64,000 nucleotides of DNA from Myxococcales bacterium. Its GTDB lineage: Bacteria; Myxococcota_A; Polyangia; Polyangiales; Polyangiaceae. The stretch is from positions 62,001 through 126,000 of the forward strand of contig JADJCA010000030.1 of the NCBI GenBank assembly GCA_016703425.1, read 5' to 3'. Below are positions 8,345-17,076 of the stretch, piece after piece. How positions within the stretch are numbered: position 1 is the stretch's first letter; every line of letters starts with the position of its first letter. A program made the translations under genes and the position numbers. Under the pieces are notes generated by a model. The model ran no database searches. It was not told the DNA's origin and saw only the letters and a list, made by a program, of their open reading frames with translations.

Positions 8345-10201
8345 TCAAGGTCGAGGAGCGGATCGCTCGGCGCCGAAATGAGCCGCAAGGCCCGGTTGGT
8401 GAACCCACGCGGCCCGGTCCTCCCGGATCGCGGCCTCGAGGCGGGCCTCCTCCGTCCGCACCAGGGTGTTCCCCGACGCGTGCGCGGGGCGGCTCGTCGG
8501 CGTTCTTGGGCGCGGCGTAGCTTCCGTGGACGGCCGCCGAGGCGCCTCCTTGTGGCACGTTCGACACTGCCGCATGTCGGCCTCGAAGCGATGCGACGCG
8601 CCGTGCTGCTCTCGGCTCGCCATGTGGCAGCCGACGCACCCGATGCCCTTGTGCGGCGAGGACTCGTTCGGGCGTCCCGCCCACACCGTTGCGGCGTCGC
8701 CCTCGTGACAGGGAACGCAGATGCGACTCGGGCCGTCGAGCGATGCAAACGCGGCTGCCAGCGTCACGTCGCGGACGAGGTGCGCGCCGTGCGGTCCGTG
8801 GGGCGCGTGGCATGCGGCGCAGGCGATGCCTACGGGCCGGGCAGACGCCGGCGGATCCTCACGGCGCGCCGCGGAGAGCGAACGCAAGAAGCCCGCGGTC
8901 GTGTGGCAGCGTTGACACTCAGGCTTCGTAGCGGCCTCCGGATCGAGGTCGGCGTGACTCATCGCGCTCTTTTGCCAGGCCGCGACGTGCCCGTAACGCG
9001 GCGGCGCGTCGTGGCATGTGGCGCAGACGTCGCTGCGCAGCACCGCGAAGCGCGCCGTGGGCTCCGGGATCGCGGCAGGCCCGTGGCAGCTCGTGCAGCC
9101 GACGCCGCCGAGGCGTCGCAACGTTCGCGGCAGCTCGTCCCAAGCGCCGCGGTGCGCGGAAGGGAGCGGCGCTCCGAGCGCCGCGAGTCGGTCGACAAAC
9201 CCGTGGTCCAGAAGTCCCGGCTCGCCGACCGCGTGGCAGGCGAGAGCGCACGGAGCGCCGCCGAGAGGACCGAGGTCACCTTCGAGGCCGTTGCGAAGCA
9301 CGTGCGTCATGGCGCTCGTCTGTGCCGCGCGTGCCGTCTCCGCGTGGCAGTCGCTGCGTCCGCAATCGAGCGGGACCTCCTCGTGCAGGCCCGCGCGTAT
9401 CGAGAGCGCCCCCTCGGCGCTCATGAACACGAACTGACCCGTCGTCGAGGCGCGAAAGCGCGAGAGGTCGCTCCGACCCGGGATCGGCGAGAGCGTCATG
9501 GCGGCTTCCTTCGGGATGGCGCGGACGAGCGTCCAGTGGGTCCCCGAGAGGAGCACGTCTTGGCCCCGCGCAATCGACGGAATGCCCGTGGCGCGAGGCA
9601 TCGCGGCGATGTCCACGTGGCGAAGGAGCGTGGCTCCCCGGGAGCTTCGCCATTCGGCGGCGAGCCGTGCAGCGCCCCGCGTGCGCGGCGAGAGGGGCAC
9701 TACGCCCCACGGCAGCGGGCCTTGGGGCGCCGCCACCGTGACGACATCGATGGCGCGACCGTCCGGCGCCACCGTGAGTGAGGCCACCGCTCCATCGATG
9801 ACGCTCCATGAGATCGTCCCGCCTCGCGCCTCCGCGCATTGCTCCTTCACTTCGAGGCGAACGTGCGTTGACCATCCGACCGCAGCCATGGCGGCCGGCG
9901 CTTCGACGACCGCCGCGAGCGCGACGTTGGCGGCCTCTGTCGTGCTCGGGCAGGTCACTTCGCTGGTGACCGAGACGGGGCGTGTCGTCTCGAGCTCCAA
10001 GACGCCGTCACTCTCGCGCCGCCGAACAACGGCGTCGGCGGGCCTCACGGTCAGCTGACTAGGCGAGACGCCGGTCGGCACGGTGAGGCGGCGGGTTTGC
10101 GTCTGCATGCGCGTCGCCGGCTTGGGCTCGCAAGCACCGGTCGCTGTCGCGAGGGCAAACGCCAAGGCTGAAGCCGCGAGCCTCTTCGATGTCCCGCTCA
10201 T
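8345..10201 (-). CDS. Multihaem cytochrome c lipoprotein
   Basis: A 618-residue exported lipoprotein with a signal peptide ending in ATGAC (Cys24). The first 250 residues are beta-rich and look like Ig/BIG-type domains. The region from about residue 278 to 547 contains seven canonical haem-binding motifs (CTSCH, CATCH, CQRCH, CAACH, CVPCH, CVGCH, CRTCH) and two longer-spaced ones, CGRSDCH and CALACH. Additional histidines between motifs could be distal ligands. Such proteins carry electrons in the periplasm or at the outer surface. The ATG at 10201 overlaps the stop of the upstream Cys-rich lipoprotein gene as ATGA, so the two are translationally coupled. No cytochrome maturation gene is in the window. 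Redox partner and substrate are unknown. Confidence 0.88.
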   Translation of the reverse strand: MSGTSKRLAASALAFALATATGACEPKPATRMQTQTRRLTVPTGVSPSQLTVRPADAVVRRRESDGVLELETTRPVSVTSEVTCPSTTEAANVALAAVVEAPAAMAAVGWSTHVRLEVKEQCAEARGGTISWSVIDGAVASLTVAPDGRAIDVVTVAAPQGPLPWGVVPLSPRTRGAARLAAEWRSSRGATLLRHVDIAAMPRATGIPSIARGQDVLLSGTHWTLVRAIPKEAAMTLSPIPGRSDLSRFRASTTGQFVFMSAEGALSIRAGLHEEVPLDCGRSDCHAETARAAQTSAMTHVLRNGLEGDLGPLGGAPCALACHAVGEPGLLDHGFVDRLAALGAPLPSAHRGAWDELPRTLRRLGGVGCTSCHGPAAIPEPTARFAVLRSDVCATCHDAPPRYGHVAAWQKSAMSHADLDPEAATKPECQRCHTTAGFLRSLSAARREDPPASARPVGIACAACHAPHGPHGAHLVRDVTLAAAFASLDGPSRICVPCHEGDAATVWAGRPNESSPHKGIGCVGCHMASREQHGASHRFEADMRQCRTCHKEAPRRPSTEATPRPRTPTSRPAHASGNTLVRTEEARLEAAIREDRAAWVHQPGLAAHFGAERSAPRP

Positions 10202-10908
10202 GGACGGCAGCTTCCGAACGTGCACGCCCTGCCAGCGCCGCACTCGTCGTCGAAGAAACAACCCACGTCGGGTTTCGGCGGCACGCAGCGCTCGCTCACG
10301 CAAGCGGAGCCGGGAGGGCACGCGCCGCTGGCGCAGCGATCCCCCACGCGAGTGCTTTGGCTTTGCGCGCATCGCCTCACCGGCATGTTGGACACGTACG
10401 CGTAGCGGCAAGACCAGCGGGCACCCGCGTCGCGCTCCGCGCCTGGCGTCTCCGGCGAAAAGTCGACGCACACGCGCGGGTACGCGCCGGCGTCTTCTAC
10501 GCGATGGTCCCCGCAGAGCCAGCGGCCATCGGGGCTGCCGTGGGACACGCCGGCCGCCATGAGTCCGCCGCGGCAGACCGTGACGCCGGTCCCTTCGCCG
10601 CACTCCCATTCGCCGTCGTCGGGTTGCCTAGGCCGCTCTTGCTCGCACACGCCGCCGTCGCAGGAAAACGGCGAAGCGCCTCGAGGTCGCAAAGCAGGGG
10701 GCCGCGGTGCTTCAGGGATGCACGACGGTCCGACGCAGTGAACGCCGCCGTCTTTGCCCCAGCACACCGACTCGGGACCAAGCCGTGTGCACAAGGTTTC
10801 GGTCGACGAGGCGCTGGCCGTTTGGCTGGCGGCCGTGTGCCGCCGCTCGGCGCGGCCGCAGCCGGCGAGCACGAGAACCAAACCGACGGACCAAAGGCGC
10901 GCTGCCAC
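10198..10908 (-). CDS. Cys-rich lipoprotein, partner of multihaem lipoprotein
   Basis: A 236-residue lipoprotein with lipobox VLAGC near residue 17. After a short Ser/Thr linker the mature protein has over twenty cysteines in short disulfide-like modules (CWGKDGGVHCVG, CDGGVCEQE, CVSERCVPPK, CFFDDECGAG). The last module resembles the Cys-rich, EGF-like pattern common in Myxococcota surface proteins. It overlaps the multihaem cytochrome gene by ATGA, which suggests that the two products are made in fixed ratio and may form a complex at the outer membrane. I do not recognise a named family, and binding or structural roles are both possible. Confidence 0.78.
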   Translation of the reverse strand: MAARLWSVGLVLVLAGCGRAERRHTAASQTASASSTETLCTRLGPESVCWGKDGGVHCVGPSCIPEAPRPPALRPRGASPFSCDGGVCEQERPRQPDDGEWECGEGTGVTVCRGGLMAAGVSHGSPDGRWLCGDHRVEDAGAYPRVCVDFSPETPGAERDAGARWSCRYAYVSNMPVRRCAQSQSTRVGDRCASGACPPGSACVSERCVPPKPDVGCFFDDECGAGRACTFGSCRP

Positions 10909-11008
10909 CAGCGCTTTTCTACCTGAAGCCTGCGTGAAGCTCTCAACCTTCGCGCGCGAGGCCGCGCCAAGCGTCGCTGCGTCGCCGTGTCCGCGCAGCC
11001 GCGACGAA

Positions 11009-11719
11009 TCACTGGCAGGTGGTGACGATGCCTGCGCAGTTGCCCTCGGACTTGGGGCTGTTCACGCCGCCGACCTGGCAGCAGAAGCCCTTCTGTTTGC
11101 AGCAGTCCTCGTCGTAGATGGCCGGGAAGCCGGGGAATGAAATGATCGGCTCGCAGCCCGAGGGCGGCTGCGTCTCCTTGCACGGTCCCCAGCTGCCGCC
11201 CCCTTGTCCGTTCGGCAGGCAATCCTGTTTGCCCCACGCGCAGAACTGAGCCTCGTCGCAGTAGCGCCACTTGCCAGGCACGCACTCGCCCTTGCAAGTG
11301 GATTGGCAGCTCGCGTCGAGGCCTTGCGATCCGGGTAGCGTCTCTCCCGTGCACGCGCCCCAGCGCAGGAACTCTCCGGCCCGGATGCACTTGGCCGTAC
11401 CGTCCTTGCAGCCGCCGACCTTGCGCAGGTTGGTTGGGCCCGACCAACAGGGCGCCTCGGCTCCGTCCGTTGGGCAGCCGCAGCCTTCGAGCGCGTTGGC
11501 CGTATCGGTGCACCGCTCGCTTCCCGTCGGGCCGCCGGTCGTGGCGCCGGGGCCGCCGCTGCTTGTTGATGCAAACACGCCGCCCTCGGCCACCTTGTTC
11601 GAGGTCGGACCGCCGCTTGTGCCTTCCGGCAGCGCTTCGCGCCCGTCCTCGGAGCCACAAGCGAAGATGACGAAGCCAAAGGCGGCGACGCTGACGGCGC
11701 TAACGAGCGGGGTTCGCAT
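11009..11719 (-). CDS. Cys-rich lipoprotein of unknown function
   Basis: A 236-residue predicted lipoprotein, signal peptide ending FVIFAC, then a Gly/Thr/Ser-rich linker of about 45 residues and a Cys-rich body. Recognisable pieces are CTDTANALEGCGC, CQSTCKGECVPGKWRYCDE, CAWGKQDCLPNGQGGGSWG and DCCKQKGFCCQVGG. These resemble repeated small disulfide modules seen in myxobacterial exported proteins. It lies 100 nt upstream of the Cys-rich/multihaem pair on the same strand and may belong to the same surface complex, although the gap means a separate transcript is possible. No catalytic motif is visible. Confidence 0.75.
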   Translation of the reverse strand: MRTPLVSAVSVAAFGFVIFACGSEDGREALPEGTSGGPTSNKVAEGGVFASTSSGGPGATTGGPTGSERCTDTANALEGCGCPTDGAEAPCWSGPTNLRKVGGCKDGTAKCIRAGEFLRWGACTGETLPGSQGLDASCQSTCKGECVPGKWRYCDEAQFCAWGKQDCLPNGQGGGSWGPCKETQPPSGCEPIISFPGFPAIYDEDCCKQKGFCCQVGGVNSPKSEGNCAGIVTTCQ

Positions 11720-11792
11720 GCTCCTTGGGGTGTAGCAGCACGCCCGTTGCCTCTAGCGAACAAGCCCGTCTCAGGCCGGTCCGGTACACAGG

Positions 11793-12632
11793 TCAACGGA
11801 TTAGTCCTCCTACAGCAGCGGTGCAGGTGTCGGTGGCAGGTTTTTTCGGCCGGTACGGCGCTAGAAGTCGCCGACGGCGCTCACCAGCTCGGGGTGAGCG
11901 ACGAAGGGGTTTTCGTTGCCTTGGAGCGCCGCGATCGCCGCGTCGCGCGCGTTCGCGAGCGTCCACCGGATCCTCATGGTGCCACGCGCGCAGGACCGCC
12001 TCCTCTTCGGCGCCGATGGCCTTGTTGTAGCGAATCGCGAAATAGAAGTGCGCCCGCGCCACGTCGCCTCGTCGCGCGCGACGCACCTCAAAGACGAGCT
12101 CGTCGTGCGCGTCTTCTCCCAGGACGGAGCCGCCGGCGGCGAAGCTGCATGCGCGGTCTGTCGTTCGGCAGCGCGGTGTGCCGTAGAGATGGTTGTTGCG
12201 CGCGCTGTTGGCGCGCTCGTCGACGGGGAAGAGGTGGTGGAGATCGCTTCGTGCCGGCTCGTGCATCGCACCCAGGCTCTGCGGCCACGTGTGCTCCGTG
12301 TTGAACGTTCGCCCCGGCGAGCGGGTGCCGTCGGGCGCCACGCGGCGCCCGGTGTACACGCACTCCAACGTCCCGTCGGCTTCCGTGAAGGCCGCGTCGT
12401 TCAAGAGGGCGTCTCGCGCGCGGTCGTAGCCGAGCGACATGTGCCCGCCGACGAAGGCTGCGAGCGCTCGCTTCAGCGCGGCGCCCTCCAGCTTCTCGAG
12501 GTCCGCGTACGTGGGCTTCTGCGCGGACGTGGTCGACGACTTGCGTCGAAGCTCACTCTCGTCGATGCCGTCGTCGTCCGCGGGCCCCGCGCCGCAGCCG
12601 AAGAGCAGCGCGCCGACAACGAAAGGCCGCAT
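11793..12632 (-). CDS. Endonuclease I family lipoprotein (3' frameshift)
   Basis: A secreted DNase of the bacterial endonuclease I (EndA-like) family. The ATG at 12632 gives a short signal peptide ending LLFGC (Cys13). The family core is clear: GRTFNTEHTWPQS with catalytic His114, SDLHHLFPVD, and NSARNNHLYG. The frame then reaches WHHEDPVD near residue 230 but continues into Arg-rich text (RGDRGAPRQRK), while another frame supplies the family's expected end, ARDAAIAALQGNENPFV and HPELVSAVGDF, stopping at 11861. The switch falls in an alternating CG run at about 11942-11951; adding two bases or removing one would restore one continuous gene ending at 11861. The catalytic centre lies upstream of the break. 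As a lipoprotein it would act outside the cytoplasm, degrading extracellular DNA. Confidence 0.8.
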   Translation of the reverse strand: MRPFVVGALLFGCGAGPADDDGIDESELRRKSSTTSAQKPTYADLEKLEGAALKRALAAFVGGHMSLGYDRARDALLNDAAFTEADGTLECVYTGRRVAPDGTRSPGRTFNTEHTWPQSLGAMHEPARSDLHHLFPVDERANSARNNHLYGTPRCRTTDRACSFAAGGSVLGEDAHDELVFEVRRARRGDVARAHFYFAIRYNKAIGAEEEAVLRAWHHEDPVDARERARRGDRGAPRQRKPLRRSPRAGERRRRLLAPYRPKKPATDTCTAAVGGLIR

Positions 12633-12927
12633 CACGCGTTCGAGGCGTGCGAAATGAGCGAGGGTCATCCTCCAAGGGCTATCGGGTCATCGTCGAGAGG
12701 CCCGCGTCTCGGCGGCGCATCACCCCGAGATAGGTGGCGGCAAGAACCACCTCGTCGCCAATCGTTGCGTCGCGAGGGGAAACGCGCAGCGATGCGCGAC
12801 GGGTCGAGTGCCGATGCCCCCACGAACCGCGTCTCTCGCGGGCGACGCGTCGCTCAACGGAGTGCGCCTCGGTCGTCCTCCGCCGCCGAGCAGGAGAAGC
12901 GAACGCCACGTGCCGCGCAGCTCCCGC

Positions 12928-13615
12928 TCAGTATTTGACGGAGCAGCCGTAGGCTTTTGACGTGCTCACGGACACCGAGCGGCCGGCGGCCAGCTCCGTG
13001 AGCGCTTGCTCGACGTAGTTGACCAGCTTGCCGCCCTGCGGCGACTCACCCTCCGGCGTCGGGCGAGTTGTCGATGGCGCCCGCGTAGCGGAGGACACCC
13101 GTCCCATCGACGACGAACATGTGCGGCGTGTTGGTGGCGCCATAGAGCTTGCCGGTCTCGCCGCTCTCGTCGAGCAGGACCGGATGGGCAAGGGCCCACG
13201 CGGTCTTTGCTTCGGCGTTGCGCGCGGCGCCGTGGCCTTGCTTGCCGACGGCGCCCGAGTTGATGGCGAGCCACACGATTCCTTGCTTCGTCTTGTCGTT
13301 CGCGAAGCTCTTCAGCGATCCCTTCTCGTGAGACTTCTTCACGAAGGGGCAGTCAGGGTTGAACCACTCGAGCACGACCGTCTTGCCCTTGTGCTCCGAC
13401 AGCGTCACGGTCTTGCCGCTGGTGTCCTTCAGCGCGAACGCAGGCGCCGGACGTCCGACCTCCGCTCGGGTCGCGGAGACCGGTGGCGCTGCGGACGCTG
13501 GCAATGCGGCGGCCGGCGGGGCCTCCACCGCGGTCGCCTTGGTTTCGCCGGTCTTGTTGCACCCGAGGACGAAGGAGGGGGCAGCAAGAACAAGGAGGAG
13601 GGCGCGGCTGATCAT
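12928..13615 (-). CDS. Redoxin-domain lipoprotein (frameshifted)
   Basis: An AhpC/TSA-type redoxin on a lipoprotein signal (lipobox VLGC, Cys19). The domain reads VGRPAPAFALKDTSGKTV, then WFNPDCPFVKKSH with a single active-site Cys89, and NTPHMFVVDGTGVLRYAGAI. In the given sequence this frame stops at 13046 just after DNSPDAGG. The expected C-terminus, GKLVNYVEQALTELAAG to KAYGCSVKY, is found in the neighbouring frame ending at 12928. Removing one base in the run at 13049-13056 joins the two into about 228 residues with a second conserved Cys near the end. Such exported redoxins reduce peroxides or thiols. The span here covers both fragments; whether the break is biological or a sequencing error is not resolved. 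Confidence 0.78.
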
Positions 13616-13870
13616 TTGGCAAAGGTAGGGCTCGTGTGCCCGTGAGGAAAGTCTTCGCGAGAGCCGCGCAACCTCGACGCGCAGTCTCAACGTAGTGCGT
13701 GCGCGGGGCGCGGTCGCTCTGCGCCGGCAGCTCGAGAAGCTCGGTCTCGGGGCCATCGAAGTGCGGAGGGCACCTTAGCGTCGCCTCCGCCGCAGCGCAC
13801 CGCTTGCCCCCCGCCGATCGCGATTTCGCCGTATGGAATTTGCCCAGCGCGCCCTATAGTCGCGCGCCGG

Positions 13871-14992
13871 ATGTACCGGTGCCGGCTGTTACGCGTGCTC
13901 ATGGTGCCGCTCTTCACAGCTTGCCTCGCGGGCGTGACGCATTGCGAGAAGGACGTCGTCTTGCCGAGCGTCGGCGGCCCGCGGGCGACGTGCGGTGACG
14001 GAAAGGTCGACGCCGACGAGGAGTGCGACGTCGCGAGCGTTGGCTGCGTCAACTGCCGGGTCGTGCCCGGATACGCATGCGACAGCGCTCGATGCGACGC
14101 GGCCTGCGCCGACGGCATTCTCGGCACCGGTCCCAACTGCGACGGCCCCCGGAAGACCGACGCGTGCGACATGACCGGGTGGTGGGCCGCGCGAGAGACC
14201 TCCTTTGCGCGCGACGCCATCCTGTCGGAGGTGCAGACGTCGAGCAGCTTCTTCCTCTATCGATTCTCCCAGGCGGGACCGACCTTCAAGGTCGAGGAGA
14301 TGCTGCATTGTGGCGTGGAGGTCAGCGGGTCCGCCGACATCGCGTACACGGAGGGAACCTTGCGCGGCCTCATGCACCTCAATCGTCAGGACGCGACCCC
14401 TACGCGCCCGGCTCGCACCGGGACGTTTCGCGAGGAAGGTGGCGGGTGCGCCGTGACCTTCGAACGGTTCTACAACGTGCGCGGCGTTACCGAGAGCTAC
14501 CTCCCGGCATCGTTCGCCGACGAGCCGGCGCTTGCTTCTCTCACGAAGCTGCCAAGCGTCATCGACCCGCTCGTCCCGAGCGGCGTCGTGCCCGGCACAA
14601 CGGACCCTGACGGCGACGGAATCCCCGGCGTCGCGTATCGCATTCGTGGCGTCGTCAGCGGCGTCCGCAACGCGGCGCAGCGCGAATACAAGGAGTACGC
14701 CACGGCCGCCGGGGCACCGGTGCCGTCGCACGCCGTCGAGTTCGTTGTGCCCGGTGACATCGACGTGGAAGAGAGCGCGCTTCGCATCACCGAGTGCAGC
14801 GTCGGATGTTCGCTCCTCGCCGCAGCGGCGGTGCCGGCGCGCGACTTGCGTCACCGGATGACGCTGCGCTTTCTCGGTAAGGGCGCGCCACGTGGCTTGC
14901 CCGGTGGTGCCCTTCGGGCGGACGCCATGCGCGATCTCGAGACCTGCGCCGGCGTACGGCGAATCCTCCCACACGATCCGAGCAAAGAGTGA
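13871..14992 (+). CDS. Myxococcus Cys-rich repeat exported protein
   Basis: A 373-residue exported protein. The N-terminus is hydrophobic with a possible lipobox LFTAC at Cys18. Residues 40-80 contain CGDGKVDADEECD, CVNCRVVPGYACD and CDAACADGILG, the pattern of the myxobacterial Cys-rich repeat (DUF4215-like) found on surface proteins. The remaining 280 residues include TGWWAARETSF and a beta-rich body ending in HRMTLRFLG, with no enzyme motif that I can identify. Its TGA overlaps the GTG of the downstream FadL-like protein (GTGA at 14989-14992), so the two are co-translated and may work together at the outer membrane. The start at 13871 is the longest option; ATG 13901 would shorten the signal. 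Confidence 0.72.
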   Translation: MYRCRLLRVLMVPLFTACLAGVTHCEKDVVLPSVGGPRATCGDGKVDADEECDVASVGCVNCRVVPGYACDSARCDAACADGILGTGPNCDGPRKTDACDMTGWWAARETSFARDAILSEVQTSSSFFLYRFSQAGPTFKVEEMLHCGVEVSGSADIAYTEGTLRGLMHLNRQDATPTRPARTGTFREEGGGCAVTFERFYNVRGVTESYLPASFADEPALASLTKLPSVIDPLVPSGVVPGTTDPDGDGIPGVAYRIRGVVSGVRNAAQREYKEYATAAGAPVPSHAVEFVVPGDIDVEESALRITECSVGCSLLAAAAVPARDLRHRMTLRFLGKGAPRGLPGGALRADAMRDLETCAGVRRILPHDPSKE

Positions 14993-16512
14993 GCCCGCGC
15001 CGCGTTCGCCTCGGGTTGACGATCGTCGCTTCCGTCGCGTCATGGAGCGTCGCGACGCAGGCGTCGCCGTTGCTGGAGACGGTGGGCGCTCAAGGCGGAA
15101 GCGGTGGCCTCGCGGCCGCCGTGACGGGACCGTCGTCGGCGTCGGCCTACTTCAATCCTGCGCTCCTCACCGAGGCGAGCGATGAGGTTGTGCTGGGGCT
15201 CACCGCGGTGAGCGAACAGGTCGGTGTCACGCTCGACGGCCGAAGCGGCGGTGACGTGCCGCTGGTGGTCGGCGGCCGAGCGGTCACCGCGCCCGATGGA
15301 ACGCCGTTGGACGGCGCAGCCGTACCCACCGAATGGCTTGAGCGTGGCTGCACGGAAGGCACCGCACCAGGCCAGTGCCGAGCGCCCATGGCGGCGGCGA
15401 GGCCGCGGCAAGGACGCGGCTCAAGTCAGGTGACGCGTAGCGTTCTCGTCCTTGGCGGCGTCAAGGGGCTCTGGCCGGGGCGCGTCACGCTCGGCGCGAC
15501 GCTCGTTGCTCCCTTGGCGCGCTTGACGACGGCCCGCAGCTTCTACGCTGACGAGCGAGAGGCCCTCTTCTCCAACAGCCTTCATCCTGAGCTCTACGGC
15601 GATCGACTAACGACCGTCGCGGCGGTGGTCGGCGCCGGCGTGAAGGTCGCGCCGGCGCTCTCCGTCGGCCTCGGTGCGAGCCTCAGCTTGGCGAGCGGTG
15701 CGTCGGCAGAGACGTACGTTCGCGACTCGACCAACTACGACACGCTGCTCGTCAACAACGACGTCGGCGTGCGCGCTTTCTTGTCGCCTCACGTCGGCTT
15801 TCGCGTAGCACCGACGCCGAGGGTGCGACTAAGCGGTTCGGCCCACGCTCCCCAATCGATGGTTCTCGAGACGGACATCGCGGCGACGCTGCCCAACGGC
15901 GCCTCGTCGAAGACGCACCGTCGTCAGGTCTTTGGGTTCTTGCCATGGACCGTTCGGCTAGGCACAGAGGTCGACCTCGTGACGACACGCCGCTACGCGA
16001 TGAGCGCCGTCGCCGTCGCGAAGTTCGCCGCTTATGGCACCTACGAGGATCGGCAGGGCCAGCGGCCGTCCGCCTATGGGGTCGCGGCGAAGGACACGCT
16101 CACGTGGACGGCCGGCGTTCGTCATCGCATCGGCGAGGTGCGCGGTCGCATCGATCTCGAGTATGCACCGACACCCTTTCCCGCGCAGACGGGCCGGTCC
16201 AACTACGTCGATTCGGATCGCGTCGGCATCGCGGCGGGCGTCGAGGCGCCGGTTCCGCGGGCGCTCTTGCCGAAAGGTCCAACCGTTGTCCCGGGGCTCT
16301 CGTTCCTCGTTCATCGACTCGCTTGGCGCCATCAGTCCAAGGACGACGCCGCCGTGGTCGATGAGGTGCCCGATGGCGCCGTATCGGCCTCGACGCGCGC
16401 GCCGATCGCTGGGAGTCAGGGGCTGCAAACGAACAATCCGGGCTGGCCCGGCTTTGGCTCGAAGGGTTGGATCGTAAGCGCCGGCGTCACGGTGCGCCTC
16501 TTGTGGCCGTGA
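14989..16512 (+). CDS. FadL/OMPP1-like outer-membrane porin
   Basis: A 507-residue predicted outer-membrane beta-barrel. A signal peptide ends near AVATQAS, and the mature N-terminus LETVGAQGGSGGLAAA and SSASAYFNPALLTEA matches the FadL/TodX/OMPP1 family, which includes the Asn-Pro-Ala turn. The rest alternates hydrophobic and polar residues in strand-like runs (VTLGATLVAPLARL, APALSVGLGASLSLASG, GWIVSAGVTVRLLWP as the final strand). Members of this family move hydrophobic compounds such as long-chain fatty acids or aromatics across the outer membrane. It starts with GTG inside the stop of the Cys-rich protein gene. The substrate is not predictable; a cargo-binding role for the upstream partner is a guess. 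Confidence 0.72.
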   Translation: MSPRRVRLGLTIVASVASWSVATQASPLLETVGAQGGSGGLAAAVTGPSSASAYFNPALLTEASDEVVLGLTAVSEQVGVTLDGRSGGDVPLVVGGRAVTAPDGTPLDGAAVPTEWLERGCTEGTAPGQCRAPMAAARPRQGRGSSQVTRSVLVLGGVKGLWPGRVTLGATLVAPLARLTTARSFYADEREALFSNSLHPELYGDRLTTVAAVVGAGVKVAPALSVGLGASLSLASGASAETYVRDSTNYDTLLVNNDVGVRAFLSPHVGFRVAPTPRVRLSGSAHAPQSMVLETDIAATLPNGASSKTHRRQVFGFLPWTVRLGTEVDLVTTRRYAMSAVAVAKFAAYGTYEDRQGQRPSAYGVAAKDTLTWTAGVRHRIGEVRGRIDLEYAPTPFPAQTGRSNYVDSDRVGIAAGVEAPVPRALLPKGPTVVPGLSFLVHRLAWRHQSKDDAAVVDEVPDGAVSASTRAPIAGSQGLQTNNPGWPGFGSKGWIVSAGVTVRLLWP

Positions 16513-16548
16513 CGTGCTGCGCGCGCCGTCACTCGAGACTTCGTTTCG

Positions 16549-17076
16549 CTAGCGGCCGAAGAGCGGCAACGTAGCCGGCGCGACGCCTTCGATGGCGAGC
16601 ATGCGCAGCTTCGTGTCGGCGCCCCCCGGCGCGGAGAACCCGCCCAGGCGACCTCGCGCGGCGACGACGCGATGGCAGGGCACGACGATAGGAAACGGAT
16701 TTCTTCCGAGCGCTTGGCCGACGGCGCGGGCCGCGCCGGCGTCGCCGAGGGCGCGGGCGACTTCACCGTAGGTCATCGTCGTGCCCGGACGAATGTGGCG
16801 CGCCAGCTCGTAGACACGCGTGTGGAAGGGGGGCACGTCTGTGAGGTCGAGGGCGGCGAACGTGAGGTCCTCGGGCACGCCGGCCAGAAGGCGCTCGATG
16901 GCCGCGATGACCCTCTCGACGGACGGCGGCGCCTCGCGGGACGTCCCACCGTCGCGCGAGAGCGCGGCTGCCAGGCCCTTCCCCGGCAGAAGCACGCGCG
17001 TGAGCCCGCAGTCGTTCCACGCGATGCCGCAGGTTCCAATGGCCGTCGCGAATTGTGCGTGCCCCGTCGTGGCCAT
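16549..17076 (-). CDS. ogt: Methylated-DNA-protein cysteine methyltransferase (MGMT)
   Basis: A suicide alkyltransferase that moves methyl groups from O6-alkylguanine or O4-alkylthymine to its own cysteine. The acceptor is in VVPCHRVVAA, preceded by the DNA-binding helix region YGEVARALGDAGAARAVGQAL and the Asn hinge in GRNPFPI; GGFSAPGGADTKLRML follows. From Met at 17076 the protein is 175 residues, the usual length of the bacterial Ogt type, and begins FATAIGTCGIAWND as family members do. The frame is not closed upstream: it continues without a stop into a signal peptide and TPR segment up to 17616. I prefer the internal start because an exported MGMT could not act on DNA. The Shine-Dalgarno before 17076 is weak, so a fused product cannot be excluded. 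Confidence 0.82.
   Translation of the reverse strand: MATTGHAQFATAIGTCGIAWNDCGLTRVLLPGKGLAAALSRDGGTSREAPPSVERVIAAIERLLAGVPEDLTFAALDLTDVPPFHTRVYELARHIRPGTTMTYGEVARALGDAGAARAVGQALGRNPFPIVVPCHRVVAARGRLGGFSAPGGADTKLRMLAIEGVAPATLPLFGR

Noticed and set aside
12679..12909. A 76-residue minus-strand ORF between the endonuclease and redoxin genes
   Set aside because: Arg-rich composition, no ribosome site and no family-like segment; looks like an open frame due to high GC.
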